From assembly GCA_902620265.1 (NCBI GenBank), contig CACNHI010000006.1:1-41830 (forward strand): a stretch of DNA of 41,830 nt, written 5' to 3'. The stretch comes from an uncultured Pelagibacteraceae bacterium. GTDB lineage: Bacteria > Pseudomonadota > Alphaproteobacteria > Pelagibacterales > Pelagibacteraceae. Shown one piece after another: positions 1-9,589 of this stretch. A model generated the notes under the pieces. It had not been told where the DNA came from and made no database searches. It was given only the letters and a program-made list of their open reading frames with translations. The translations under genes were made by a program, and so were the position numbers. Position 1 is the first letter of the stretch. Every line of letters starts with the position of its first letter.

Positions 1-863
1 CTTACAAGAGAATCGTAACTTGAGGATAATTCTAAAATTGTTTCACAAACTTTATAATTATTTTTATCTATCTGAGACACTGGTGTTACCTCGGCTGCAG
101 TTCCTGTCAAAAAACAACCTTCAAAATCTGAAAGTTCATTCGGAGATATTTTTCTTTCATGCAATTTAATACTTTTAGATTTTGCGATGTCAATTACTGT
201 ACGTCTAGTTATTCCGTCAAGAAAAGAATCTGGAATTGGGGTATGGAATTCATTATTTTTATCTTTAAAAAAAATATTTGCACCAGTTGCTTCCGCAATG
301 TTTCCTTCATGATCTAACATTAAAGAATCTGTAAAACCTAGTCTTTCAGCTTCATGTTTGGAAAGAGTACAAATCATATAAAGCCCTGAAGCTTTAGTAT
401 CCCAAGGCACAGAGTCTGGAGATGGTCGTTTCCATTTTGAAATATTTAATTTTATCCCTTCTGTTTTTAATTTTGGATCAAAGTAAGTTCCCCATTCCCA
501 GCTTGCAATTGCAACATGTATTTTTGTTTTTTGTGCAGAAATTGCCATCATCTCACTACCTCTCCACGCAAAAGGTCTTATATATCCATTTTGCACTTTC
601 TGAGCTGCAACTGTTTTTTTTGTTGCATTATTTATCTCTTCTTCTGAGAATGGTATTTTCATTCCCATTCTTTTAGCAGAATAAAAAAATCTTTCTGTAT
701 GTTCCTCAAGCTTAAATATTTCTCCATCATAAACTCTTAATCCCTCGAATATACAACTTGCATAATGTAATCCATGGCTTAAAACATGAAGTTTTACATC
801 CTGCCAATCAATAAGTTCGTTATTGTACCAAATTTTTCCATCTCTTTTATCAAACGGTATCAT
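1..863 (-). CDS. ilvE: Branched-chain amino acid aminotransferase (3' end outside window)
   Basis: Manual minus-strand translation from ATG at 863: MIPFDKRDGKIWYNNELIDWQDVKLHVLSHGLHYASCIFEGLRVYDGEIFKLEEH...; continues open to base 1. Typical class IV aminotransferase (HGLHYASCIFEGLRVY, GNIAEATGANIFF). Confidence 0.93.
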   Translation of the reverse strand, partial: MIPFDKRDGKIWYNNELIDWQDVKLHVLSHGLHYASCIFEGLRVYDGEIFKLEEHTERFFYSAKRMGMKIPFSEEEINNATKKTVAAQKVQNGYIRPFAWRGSEMMAISAQKTKIHVAIASWEWGTYFDPKLKTEGIKLNISKWKRPSPDSVPWDTKASGLYMICTLSKHEAERLGFTDSLMLDHEGNIAEATGANIFFKDKNNEFHTPIPDSFLDGITRRTVIDIAKSKSIKLHERKISPNELSDFEGCFLTGTAAEVTPVSQIDKNNYKVCETILELSSSYDSLV

Positions 864-881
864 TAGATTTTATTTTCCAAA

Positions 882-910
882 AAAATATCTTTGTATATAT
901 AATATGTCAA
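882..910 (-). promoter_or_regulatory. Candidate sigma70 promoter for ilvE
   Basis: Minus strand TTGACA (910-905), 17-bp spacer, TATTTT (887-882), about 20 nt before the ilvE ATG. Confidence 0.45.
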
Positions 911-924
911 TATAACTTACCAAT

Positions 925-1362
925 ATGAAAGATCTTTTGTACTTAAAAGACGAACAATTAAAAGAATTTATTGAAAAATTATTCATTGGTTACAGAGAGT
1001 CCTTCGCAGATGCCAAAAAAACCCTTGATAAGTATTCCTTGGGTATAGCTCATCACAAGGTCATTCATATTATCTCTATTCATAATGGTATAACAATATC
1101 TCATCTATTAAAAAAATTAAAAGTAACAAAACAAAGTTTAAACAGAATTCTTAATGATTTAGTAAAATTTAATATTATTTCATTCGTTAAGGATGAAAAA
1201 GACTCAAGAATGAAACATGTTTATCTTACAAAAAAGGGTGAAAATATTTTTGATGAAATTTTTACTTCTCAAAAAAAAAGAATTTATAATGCACTTATCA
1301 AATCATCTTCACTCGAGGTAAACAATTTTAAAAGTGTATTAAAGAAAATAATTAATGAATAA
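925..1362 (+). CDS. MarR-family transcriptional regulator (PetP-like)
   Basis: 145-aa wHTH protein (ITISHLLKKLKVTKQSLNRILNDLVKFNIISFVKDEKDSRMKHVYLTKKG); overlaps the downstream response regulator, as petP-petR do in other alphaproteobacteria. Confidence 0.85.
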   Translation: MKDLLYLKDEQLKEFIEKLFIGYRESFADAKKTLDKYSLGIAHHKVIHIISIHNGITISHLLKKLKVTKQSLNRILNDLVKFNIISFVKDEKDSRMKHVYLTKKGENIFDEIFTSQKKRIYNALIKSSSLEVNNFKSVLKKIINE

Positions 1363-2032
1363 TTTCGAAGCGCATATACTAGTTGTTGATGATGATGATG
1401 GAATAAGAAATTTGGTAAAAAAGTACTTAAACGAAAATAATTTTCTTATTACTACTGCTAAAAATGCTGAAGACGCTGTTGAAAAAGTAAATATTGTAAA
1501 ATTTGATTTAATAATTCTTGACATAATGATGCCAGGACAAACTGGTTTACAATTCTTAGCAGAAAATAAGAAAAAACTTTACACACCAGTAATATTGCTT
1601 ACAGCCAAAGGTGAACCAAAAGATAGGATAGAAGGTTTAGAAATAGGAGCAGATGATTATTTGCCAAAACCATTTGAGCCAAAGGAATTAATTCTAAGGA
1701 TTAGAAATATATTAAATAAAACTATAAAACATAATAAAAAAAGAGTAATCGAATTTGACAATATTAAAATCGATTTAAATAAATTGATAATACATAAAAA
1801 CAAGGAAGAATTTAAAATAAATAATACTGAGAAAATAATTTTGGAAAAAATGATTAACTCACCAGGAGAATCATTTTCTAGAGATTACATTGGAAATTTG
1901 ATTGATATAGACAAAGAAAGGTCTGTTGATGTAATTATTACAAGACTTAGAAAAAAAATAGAGTTGGATCCCAAAAATCCCAAATATCTTCAAACAATAA
2001 GAGGAACTGGCTATGTCCTTTGGATTGAATAA
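1355..2032 (+). CDS. petR: OmpR/PetR-family response regulator
   Basis: Receiver domain (VVDDDDGIRNLVKKYL, LIILDIMMPG, LLTAKGEPKDRIEGLEIGADDYLPKPF) plus C-terminal winged helix (RSVDVIITRLRKKIE..IRGTGYVL). Confidence 0.88.
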   Translation: MNNFEAHILVVDDDDGIRNLVKKYLNENNFLITTAKNAEDAVEKVNIVKFDLIILDIMMPGQTGLQFLAENKKKLYTPVILLTAKGEPKDRIEGLEIGADDYLPKPFEPKELILRIRNILNKTIKHNKKRVIEFDNIKIDLNKLIIHKNKEEFKINNTEKIILEKMINSPGESFSRDYIGNLIDIDKERSVDVIITRLRKKIELDPKNPKYLQTIRGTGYVLWIE

Positions 2033-3326
2033 ATTTTTAAAAAATTTATTACCAAAACAACTATTTTACAGAGCGCTATTAATAGTTGCTGCACCAATAA
2101 TTATTCTACAGATAACTATCTCGATTGTTTTTTTTGATAGCTTATGGATTAAAACAAATAAGGGAATGACTAGGGCACTAATTGGTGAAATTAAGTTTTT
2201 TATTGAAGCATATGATAACGAACAGTACAACAAGGACTCTTTAACTAAACTCTTTTCTGATACACAAAATATAAGGGCAAATTATGTTCCTCATATGATG
2301 ATGCCAAAGGACGATTTTGAAAGATGGTTTAGCCCAATGGATAGAACATTGAGAAGAGAACTAAAATCTAAATTTAATAATTATTGGTTTGATACGACAA
2401 CTTTTAAAGAGAATATTGATCTTAAAATCAAATATTTAAATGGATATTTTCAATTTGAAATTCCAAAAAATAGAGTTGCAAATTCATCTGCAAGAATTTT
2501 TGCTTTATGGATAACATTACCTGCATTTTTGTTGATTGCTATCGCACTAATTTTTCTTAAGAATCAAACTAGACCTATTATAAATTTAGCAAGAGCGTCA
2601 GAAAAATTTGGAAGAGGCGAGGATGTTGGAGAATATAGACCTTCTGGGGCTCTTGAAATAAGAAAGGCTGGTTATGAATTTGAGAGAATGAGAAAAAGAA
2701 TAATCAGACATCTTAACCAAAGATCAGAAATGTTATCAGGTATTAGTCACGATTTAAGAACGCCTTTGACAAGAATAAAACTTCAGCTAGCATTTATTAA
2801 GGATAAGCAATTATCAAATAAACTATCTGAAGATGTAATTGAAATGGAAAAAATGTTAAACGAATACCTTCAATTCTCAAAAAATAGATCAAGTGAAAAA
2901 GGCGAAAAATTTGACTTATCAAAAATTTTAGAAAAAATAATCTTAAAATATAATAATAAAAATATACAAACAGATATTAGGCAAAATATTTTATTCCATG
3001 GAAAAAAAACCCTTATTAATAGATGTATTTCAAATATTTTAGACAATAGTCTGAAATATGGAAAAAATGTTAAAGTAAATTTAAAAAAAAGTAATAATAA
3101 CATAACATTACTAATTGATGATGATGGACCTGGTATTCCAAAAAATGAATATGAAAATGTTTTCAAACCCTTTTATAAAATTGATAAAAGTAGAAATGAG
3201 TCAAAATCAAGCGTTGGTTTGGGTATGTCCATAGCATCAGATATCATACAATCACACGGTGGAAATATAAAATTAGAGAAATCAATTTTAAATGGATTAC
3301 GGGTAAGAATAACTTTACCTTTTTAA
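2013..3326 (+). CDS. EnvZ-like sensor histidine kinase
   Basis: Two TM segments, HAMP-like region, H-box GISHDLRTPLTRIKLQL, N/G boxes (NILDNSLKYG, DDGPGIP, SVGLGMSIASDI). Overlaps the response regulator by 20 nt. Confidence 0.92.
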   Translation: MSFGLNKFLKNLLPKQLFYRALLIVAAPIIILQITISIVFFDSLWIKTNKGMTRALIGEIKFFIEAYDNEQYNKDSLTKLFSDTQNIRANYVPHMMMPKDDFERWFSPMDRTLRRELKSKFNNYWFDTTTFKENIDLKIKYLNGYFQFEIPKNRVANSSARIFALWITLPAFLLIAIALIFLKNQTRPIINLARASEKFGRGEDVGEYRPSGALEIRKAGYEFERMRKRIIRHLNQRSEMLSGISHDLRTPLTRIKLQLAFIKDKQLSNKLSEDVIEMEKMLNEYLQFSKNRSSEKGEKFDLSKILEKIILKYNNKNIQTDIRQNILFHGKKTLINRCISNILDNSLKYGKNVKVNLKKSNNNITLLIDDDGPGIPKNEYENVFKPFYKIDKSRNESKSSVGLGMSIASDIIQSHGGNIKLEKSILNGLRVRITLPF

Positions 3327-3554
3327 TTTTTTAGATTGTTTCTTATTTTTAAGTGACTTTTCTCTTTCTAAATTTTCAACTCTTTTTTTTAAAATATCAA
3401 ATTCTTCTTTAGTAGGAAGTTCAAGCTTAAGTATAATCTCGTCTTTTTTGGACTTAAGTATATTTAAAATCTCGTTATTTAAATCTTTATAAGAAATTAG
3501 TCCTTGTTCAAATAATTTTGTAAGTTTATCTGTAATAAATTTTGATTTTGTCAT
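3315..3554 (-). CDS. Small coiled-coil protein, UbiK/BMFP-domain family
   Basis: 79 aa: MTKSKFITDKLTKLFEQGLISYKDLNNEILNILKSKKDEIILKLELPTKEEFDILKKRVENLE...; pattern typical of UbiK accessory factors. Confidence 0.75.
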   Translation of the reverse strand: MTKSKFITDKLTKLFEQGLISYKDLNNEILNILKSKKDEIILKLELPTKEEFDILKKRVENLEREKSLKNKKQSKKLKR

Positions 3555-3600
3555 ACAAAGCTAGTTAAAAATATTATATTCTTACAATTATTTTTTTAAA

Positions 3601-4374
3601 ATGTTTACTAATAATTTTGACCCAGTTGCCTTTAGTTTATTTGCTTTTGAAATCAGATGGTACTCATTATCATATATTTTTGGCATTTTATTTGGGTGGT
3701 TTCACTGTAAGAAGTTTTTAATCAAGGATAAGATTATTTCATCCCTTTTTGATGATTTAATAACATATTTAATAGTTGGAATAATTATTGGAGGAAGGCT
3801 TGGATATGTAATATTTTATAACTTGGAATATTATTATCATAATTTAATTGAGATATTTTTTATTTGGGAAGGTGGTATGTCGTTTCATGGTGGTTTGATT
3901 GGAATTATCGTGTCTACATATCTATATAGTAAAAAACATAAAATTAATAAGTATGTTTTTTTAGATTTAATATCTGTGTCTGCGCCGATAGGCCTCTTCT
4001 TTGGTAGGATAGCTAATTTTATTAATGCTGAACTTATCGGTAAAACCACAAATGGTAATTGGGGTGTAATTTATCCTCAAATTGATAGTGTCCCAAGGCA
4101 CCCTTCGCAATTATATGAGGGCTTTTTGGAAGGAATAGTTTTATTTATTATTTTGAACCTAATTTATCAAAAAAAAAATATTAAAATTGGAACAGTATCT
4201 TTTGCGTTTTTATTTTTTTATGGAATATTTCGCTTTATATGTGAATTTTTTAGGGAACCAGATCCACAGCTCGGTTATTTGGTTGGATCATTTAGTATGG
4301 GAATGTTGTTGAGTTTGTTAATGATATTTTTAGCTATAATTTTTTTTTATAAAATAGATGCAGCAAAAACTTAA
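3601..4374 (+). CDS. lgt: Prolipoprotein diacylglyceryl transferase
   Basis: IRWYSLSYIFGILFGW, GGRLGYVIFYN, WEGGMSFHGGLIG, GRIANFINAELIGKTT, PRHPSQLYEG. Confidence 0.96.
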   Translation: MFTNNFDPVAFSLFAFEIRWYSLSYIFGILFGWFHCKKFLIKDKIISSLFDDLITYLIVGIIIGGRLGYVIFYNLEYYYHNLIEIFFIWEGGMSFHGGLIGIIVSTYLYSKKHKINKYVFLDLISVSAPIGLFFGRIANFINAELIGKTTNGNWGVIYPQIDSVPRHPSQLYEGFLEGIVLFIILNLIYQKKNIKIGTVSFAFLFFYGIFRFICEFFREPDPQLGYLVGSFSMGMLLSLLMIFLAIIFFYKIDAAKT

Positions 4375-5434
4375 AAAATTTAGATTTACATTAAATAAGA
4401 AAATTTCAGTAGATAAGTTTTTGGAAAAAGCATTATACGAACCAAAGATAGGATACTATAATAATAAAATTCCTTTTGGAAAAGATGGAGACTTTATAAC
4501 TTCACCCACAATTTCAAATTTATTCTCTGAGATTTTAGCGATTTGGATAATTTCTACGTGGGAAAAGTTTGGAAAACCAAATATATTTAATTTAGTTGAA
4601 CTTGGTCCAGGAGATGGAAGTTTAACAAAGACTCTTATAAAAACTTTTAAGAAATTTCCAGAATTTAATGAATGTGTAAAAATATTTTTATATGAAAAAA
4701 GTAATTTGTTAAAAATTATTCAAAAAAAAAAAATTCAAAATGATCAAATTAAATGGATTCAAAACTTTAATTTAATAAAAAAAGGGCCGGTAATTTTTTT
4801 TGGAAATGAGTTTTTTGATGCAATACCAATAAAACAATTTACAGTAAAAAATAAAAAACTTTTAGAGAAGTGTTATATTATTAATAAAGATACATTAATA
4901 GAAACATATAAAAAAGCCTCACCTAGTGATGTATCCTCTATTAATTCATTCAATACTCTTAAAAAACAAAATTTTGTTGAGTATCCTAAATCAGGTTTTA
5001 TAGAATTAAATAAAATAGTTAAAAAAATCTCAACTCTCACAGGAGGAATTTTGCTTATTGACTATGGATATTTAAAATCTTTAAATAAAAATACCTTACA
5101 GGCAGTAATGAGAAATAAAAAAATTAAAATGAACAATTTGATAAATTATGTTGGTAAAGCTGATATTACGTATCTTGTAAATTTCAATCTTTTAAAAGAA
5201 TTTTTTGAAAAAAAAAAATTCAAAGTGAAAAATATAGTCACACAGAGATTTTTTTTAGAAACTATGGGAATTATAGAAAGAGCGAAGATTATTGAGAAAA
5301 ATATGAATGAAAAACAAAAAAAAGATATGTTTTTGATACTTAAAAGACTTTTACATAAAGACTTAATGGGTGAATTGTTTAAAGTAATTTTTGCTTATAA
5401 TTATAAAAAAAATAATTTTTTAGGATTTGGATAA
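4358..5434 (+). CDS. SAM-dependent methyltransferase, MidA/NDUFAF7 family
   Basis: YYNNKIPFGKDGDFITSPTISNLFSEILAIW, LVELGPGDGSLTKTLIKTF, FFGNEFFDAIPIKQF. Confidence 0.9.
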   Translation: MQQKLKKFRFTLNKKISVDKFLEKALYEPKIGYYNNKIPFGKDGDFITSPTISNLFSEILAIWIISTWEKFGKPNIFNLVELGPGDGSLTKTLIKTFKKFPEFNECVKIFLYEKSNLLKIIQKKKIQNDQIKWIQNFNLIKKGPVIFFGNEFFDAIPIKQFTVKNKKLLEKCYIINKDTLIETYKKASPSDVSSINSFNTLKKQNFVEYPKSGFIELNKIVKKISTLTGGILLIDYGYLKSLNKNTLQAVMRNKKIKMNNLINYVGKADITYLVNFNLLKEFFEKKKFKVKNIVTQRFFLETMGIIERAKIIEKNMNEKQKKDMFLILKRLLHKDLMGELFKVIFAYNYKKNNFLGFG

Positions 5435-6192
5435 TGTTCTACTCGAAAAAGTTAGCAAAAGAAAATAAAATTAAGCACTTATTTTTTAATCGATTAGGAG
5501 GAAAGTCTAAAGGAATCTACAAAAGTTTAAATTGTGGTAGAGGATCGTATGATAAAAAAAAGTATATTGACAAAAATATATCAATTGCATGTAAAAAAAT
5601 TTCAAAATCATACAAGAAATTAATTTTATTAAATCAAATTCATAGTAGTAAATATTTTTTTATTAAAAATTACAAATTAATTAAAAAAAAAATGATTGGG
5701 GATGCAATTATTACCGATCAAAGGAAAATAATAATTGGAATTTTAACAGCAGATTGTGCTCCTATTTTAATTTTTGACAAAAAACTTAAAATTATCTCTG
5801 CAATTCATGCTGGATGGAAAGGTGCTTATAAAGGTATAGTACAAAAAGTTGTTAAAGAATTAAAAAAAAGAGGCAGCAAACCAGATAATCTTATAGCTGC
5901 AATTGGTCCCTGTATATCACAAAAAAATTATGAAATACAAAATGATTTTAAAAAAAAATTTTTAATGCAAAGTAAAAAAAACAAATTTTTTTTTAAAGTA
6001 GTTAAAAATAAAACATATTTTAGCCTCAATAAATACGTAAAATATCAATTGAAGAGTTTAGGAATTAAAAAAATAGATATAGTTGATAAAGACACTTATA
6101 ATCAAAAAAATAATTTCTTTAGTGCTAGAAGATCTTTGCATGAAAAACAGGATGATTATGGTAGAAATATATCGTTAATTATGATTAATTAG
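5434..6192 (+). CDS. pgeF: Peptidoglycan editing factor PgeF / YfiH-family (laccase domain)
   Basis: LLNQIHSSKYF, GILTADCAPILIFDKKLKIISAIHAGWKGAYKGIVQKVV, AAIGPCISQKNYEI, DTYNQKNNFFSARRSLHEKQDDYGRNISLI. Confidence 0.92.
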   Translation: MFYSKKLAKENKIKHLFFNRLGGKSKGIYKSLNCGRGSYDKKKYIDKNISIACKKISKSYKKLILLNQIHSSKYFFIKNYKLIKKKMIGDAIITDQRKIIIGILTADCAPILIFDKKLKIISAIHAGWKGAYKGIVQKVVKELKKRGSKPDNLIAAIGPCISQKNYEIQNDFKKKFLMQSKKNKFFFKVVKNKTYFSLNKYVKYQLKSLGIKKIDIVDKDTYNQKNNFFSARRSLHEKQDDYGRNISLIMIN

Positions 6193-6201
6193 GAAATCTT
6201 A

Positions 6202-7134
6202 ATGAAATTATTAACTGGAAACAGTAACAAACACTTAAGTCAAAAGATTTCGAAGTATCTTAAGACAAAACTAGTTAATTCAAATATAAGAAAATTTTCA
6301 GATGGAGAAATTTATGTTGAAATAAATGAAAATATAAGAGGAAATAATATTTTCATAATTCAATCTATTTCTTCACCTGCCAACGATAATTTATTGGAGA
6401 TGTTGTTAAGTATAGATGCTTTAAAGAGATCTTCAGCAAAAAACATCACTGCAGTAATTCCCTATTTTGGATATGCAAGACAGGATAGAAAGGTTGTGCC
6501 CAGAACTTCAATTTCTGCAAAATTAATTTCTAACTTAATTACTAAAGCTGGCGCAGATAGAGTGGTAACAGTTGATTTACATGCAGGACAAATTCAAGGA
6601 TTCTTTGATATACCTGTTGATAATCTATACGCAACTCCAATATTCTATAGACATATAAAAAAAAATCTTAAAATGAATAACTTAGTTTGTGTTTCACCAG
6701 ATGTGGGTGGGGTGGCAAGAACTAGAGGATTAAGTAAATTGCTAAATGTAAACCTTGCAATTGTAGATAAGAGAAGACCAGCGCCAGGAAAATCAGAGGT
6801 GATGAATATTATTGGAGATATAAAAAATAAAATTTGTATAATAGTTGACGATATTATTGACTCTGGTGGAACAATAGTGAATGCAGCAAAAATGCTAAAA
6901 TCAAGAGGCGCAAAAGAAATCCATGTTTATATTACTCATGGAGTACTTAGCGGAGATGCAGTAAAAAAAATTAAAAATTCGCCAATAAAAAACCTAGTAA
7001 TTACTGATACGATTGATAATTCAAAAAAAATAAATAATGCAAAAAATATTCAAATTTTAAGTATCTCTAATCTTCTCGGAGAAGCTCTAAAAAGAATATC
7101 CAACTCAACGTCAGTATCGGATTTATTTAAATAA
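6202..7134 (+). CDS. prs: Ribose-phosphate pyrophosphokinase
   Basis: FSDGEIYVEINENIRGNNIFIIQS, YFGYARQDRKVVPRTSISAKL, IVDDIIDSGGTIVNAAKML. Confidence 0.97.
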   Translation: MKLLTGNSNKHLSQKISKYLKTKLVNSNIRKFSDGEIYVEINENIRGNNIFIIQSISSPANDNLLEMLLSIDALKRSSAKNITAVIPYFGYARQDRKVVPRTSISAKLISNLITKAGADRVVTVDLHAGQIQGFFDIPVDNLYATPIFYRHIKKNLKMNNLVCVSPDVGGVARTRGLSKLLNVNLAIVDKRRPAPGKSEVMNIIGDIKNKICIIVDDIIDSGGTIVNAAKMLKSRGAKEIHVYITHGVLSGDAVKKIKNSPIKNLVITDTIDNSKKINNAKNIQILSISNLLGEALKRISNSTSVSDLFK

Positions 7135-7181
7135 TTAACTTGTTTTATAGATAAACTTGGGTTAAAAGACTTAGTTTTTTT

Positions 7182-7928
7182 ATGAATACTTTAGAAGCTA
7201 ATATTAGAAATACTAAAACAAAAGGTGAATTAAATTCCCTGAGATTACAAGGTAATGTTCCGGGTGTAATTTACGGAGGGAAAGATAAAAATCAAAATAT
7301 ATCTATATCTAAAAAAACTTTAGCTACTTATCTAGAAAAAGAAAATTTTTTATCAAATATAATCAATTTAAAAATTGAAGGCAAAGAACAAAATGTTTTA
7401 CCAAGAGAGGTAAAATTTGATATATTGTCAGATGAACCCACGCACATAGATTTTTTAAGAATTGTAAAAGGTGCAAAAATAATTTTACAAATTCCAGTTA
7501 AATTTATTAATAGTGATAAATCTCCAGGATTAAAAAGAGGCGGTGTTTTAAATATAGTTAGAAGAAAAATTGAATTAAAATGTCCGACAGAAAATATTCC
7601 TACTGAACTTATAGTGGATTTAGATGGTGTGGACATAGGTCAAAGTTTTAAAATTTCTTCAATAAAACTTCCTGAAAATGTTCATCCTACAATACAAGGA
7701 AGAGATTTTGTCGTTGCAACTCTCGCAGCACCTACAGTTATTAAAGAACCTGAAAAACCAGCTGAAGCTACAGAAGGAGCTGAGACAGCAGGTGAAGAAG
7801 GTGCAGCTCAAGCTGCAGAGGGAGCTGAAGGAGATGGTAAAACAGCTCCTGCAGATACCGCAAAATCTGAGAAAAAAGACGACGCAAAAAAAGGAGATGA
7901 TAAAAAGTCCCAATCAGAAAAAAAATAA
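7182..7928 (+). CDS. rplY: 50S ribosomal protein L25/general stress protein Ctc, with low-complexity Ala/Glu/Lys tail
   Basis: L25 core (LRLQGNVPGVIYGG...DFLRIVKGAKIILQIPVKF) followed by an EPEKPAEATEGAETAGEEGAAQAAEGAEGDGK... tail. Confidence 0.95.
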   Translation: MNTLEANIRNTKTKGELNSLRLQGNVPGVIYGGKDKNQNISISKKTLATYLEKENFLSNIINLKIEGKEQNVLPREVKFDILSDEPTHIDFLRIVKGAKIILQIPVKFINSDKSPGLKRGGVLNIVRRKIELKCPTENIPTELIVDLDGVDIGQSFKISSIKLPENVHPTIQGRDFVVATLAAPTVIKEPEKPAEATEGAETAGEEGAAQAAEGAEGDGKTAPADTAKSEKKDDAKKGDDKKSQSEKK

Positions 7929-7954
7929 GCTGGAAAATTTTTTATAAAATAATC

Positions 7955-8515
7955 ATGTTACTTTTCGTAGGTCTTGGAAATCCCACTCCTAACAGTGAAA
8001 ATAATAGACATAACATAGGGTTTAAAATTATTGATGCGATTAATCAAAAATTTGGCTTGTCTAAGCAAAAACCAAAATTTAAAGGTCTGCTGACTACAGG
8101 AACAATAAACGGAAAAAAGGTTTATGCAATCAAACCTCTTACTTTCATGAATAATTCTGGAATTTGTATAAGAGAGTTAATTGAATATTTTAAAATTGAA
8201 GCTGAAAACGTTATAGTTTTTCATGACGATTTAGATATAGATTTTGGAAAAATTAAAACAAAGTTTGGTGGGTCAAGTGCAGGACATAATGGCATTGAAT
8301 CTATAGATAAATTTATTGGGAAAGACTATTCAAGAGTAAGAATTGGTATTGGTCACCCAAAAAATAATATAGAGGTATCTGATCATGTATTGCAAGATTT
8401 CAATGAAGATGAAAAAGAAGAGCTTTCTTCAATAACAAAAAATATTACTGAGTCTTTATCAATTCTTATTGATAAAAAATTAGATTTGTTTTCAAGCACA
8501 GTTAATAATAAATAG
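7955..8515 (+). CDS. pth: Peptidyl-tRNA hydrolase
   Basis: LLFVGLGNPTPNSENNRHNIGF, KPLTFMNNSG, VFHDDLDIDFGKIKTKFGGSSAGHNGIESID, RVRIGIGHP. Confidence 0.97.
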   Translation: MLLFVGLGNPTPNSENNRHNIGFKIIDAINQKFGLSKQKPKFKGLLTTGTINGKKVYAIKPLTFMNNSGICIRELIEYFKIEAENVIVFHDDLDIDFGKIKTKFGGSSAGHNGIESIDKFIGKDYSRVRIGIGHPKNNIEVSDHVLQDFNEDEKEELSSITKNITESLSILIDKKLDLFSSTVNNK

Positions 8516-9589
8516 ATGGGTTTAAAATGTGGTATCGTTGGTTTACCAAATGTCGGTAAATCGACCTTATTTAATGCTCTTACAAATTCTTCAAAAGCTC
8601 AAGCAGAGAATTTTCCTTTCTGTACAATTGATCCTAATATTGGCATAGTGCCTGTGCCAGATTATAGAGTAGATAAGCTTTCAGAAATATCAAAGTCCAA
8701 AAAGAAAATTAATACAACAATATCCTTTGTTGATATTGCGGGGTTAGTCAAAGGAGCTTCTAAGGGAGAGGGATTGGGAAATAAATTTTTATCTCATATA
8801 AGAGAGGTAGATGCAATTATTCATATGATAAGATGTTTTGACTCAACTGATATCCAGAATGTAAATTCAAGTGTTGATCCAATAAGAGATTTGGAAATAA
8901 TAGAAACTGAAATGATGTTAGCTGATCTTGAGTCTGTACAAAAAAGATTGGATAAAAAAAATAAAAAAAATATTGACGACAAGATGCAAAAAATTTTGGA
9001 GGATGTACGTGAGAGGCTTGAAAATGGCAAAAATTTATCTGAATTAAATAGTAAGTTTGATGAAAAAATAATAAATCAAACCGGGCTACTATCAATAAAA
9101 CCTAAGATTTATGTGTGTAATGTGGATGAAAATAGTGTTAATACAGGTAACAATTATACAAATAATTTTATTAAAAAATTTGGTCTAAGTAATACAATAA
9201 TAATTTCTGCAGATATCGAAAATCAGATTAATCAGCTTGAGAAGGAAGAAAAAAAAAAATATATGGATATGATTGAGCTTAAAGAAACTGGGCTTAAAAA
9301 ACTTATAAGTAAAGGATACAATATTCTAAATTTAGATACTTTTTTTACTTCAGGACCTGAAGAAACTAGGGCATGGACAATTAAAAAAAACTGCAGCGCT
9401 CCTAATGCTGCTGGTGTAATACATACAGATTTTGAAAAAGGTTTCATTAGAGCCGAAACTGTTTCTTATGATGATTTTGTTAGAAATAATGGATGGTTGA
9501 ATTCAAAAAATAATGGAAATATGAGATTAGAGGGTAAAGATTATATTGTTAAAGACGGAGATGTTTTAAACTTCAGATTCAACACGTGA
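8516..9589 (+). CDS. ychF: Redox-regulated ATPase YchF
   Basis: CGIVGLPNVGKSTLFNALTNSSKAQAENFPFCTIDPNIGIVPVPD, FVDIAGLVKGASKGEGLGNKFLSHIREVDAI; C-terminal TGS domain. Confidence 0.97.
   Translation: MGLKCGIVGLPNVGKSTLFNALTNSSKAQAENFPFCTIDPNIGIVPVPDYRVDKLSEISKSKKKINTTISFVDIAGLVKGASKGEGLGNKFLSHIREVDAIIHMIRCFDSTDIQNVNSSVDPIRDLEIIETEMMLADLESVQKRLDKKNKKNIDDKMQKILEDVRERLENGKNLSELNSKFDEKIINQTGLLSIKPKIYVCNVDENSVNTGNNYTNNFIKKFGLSNTIIISADIENQINQLEKEEKKKYMDMIELKETGLKKLISKGYNILNLDTFFTSGPEETRAWTIKKNCSAPNAAGVIHTDFEKGFIRAETVSYDDFVRNNGWLNSKNNGNMRLEGKDYIVKDGDVLNFRFNT

Noticed and set aside
422-676. 84-aa plus-strand ORF
   Set aside because: Antisense to ilvE, whose minus-strand frame is clearly coding; Leu/Phe/Ser-rich shadow ORF.
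3555-3600. Possible riboswitch or small RNA in intergenic gaps
   Set aside because: All gaps are under ~110 nt; I found no glycine, SAM-V or other recognisable riboswitch core, and the 15234-15339 gap is explained by tRNA-Gln.
4722-4733. 12-A homopolymer in the MidA-like gene as a possible frameshift
   Set aside because: The reading frame continues intact with conserved motifs on both sides, so no frameshift is indicated.
7659-7947. Overlapping ORFs on both strands in the rplY tail (7659-7913 minus, 7678-7947 plus)
   Set aside because: Out-of-frame readings of the repetitive L25 tail; composition reflects the repeat, no homology recognised.
8817-9095. Antisense ORFs inside ychF (8817-9095, 8821-9030, 9232-9447)
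   Set aside because: Shadow ORFs of a strongly conserved GTPase/ATPase gene.
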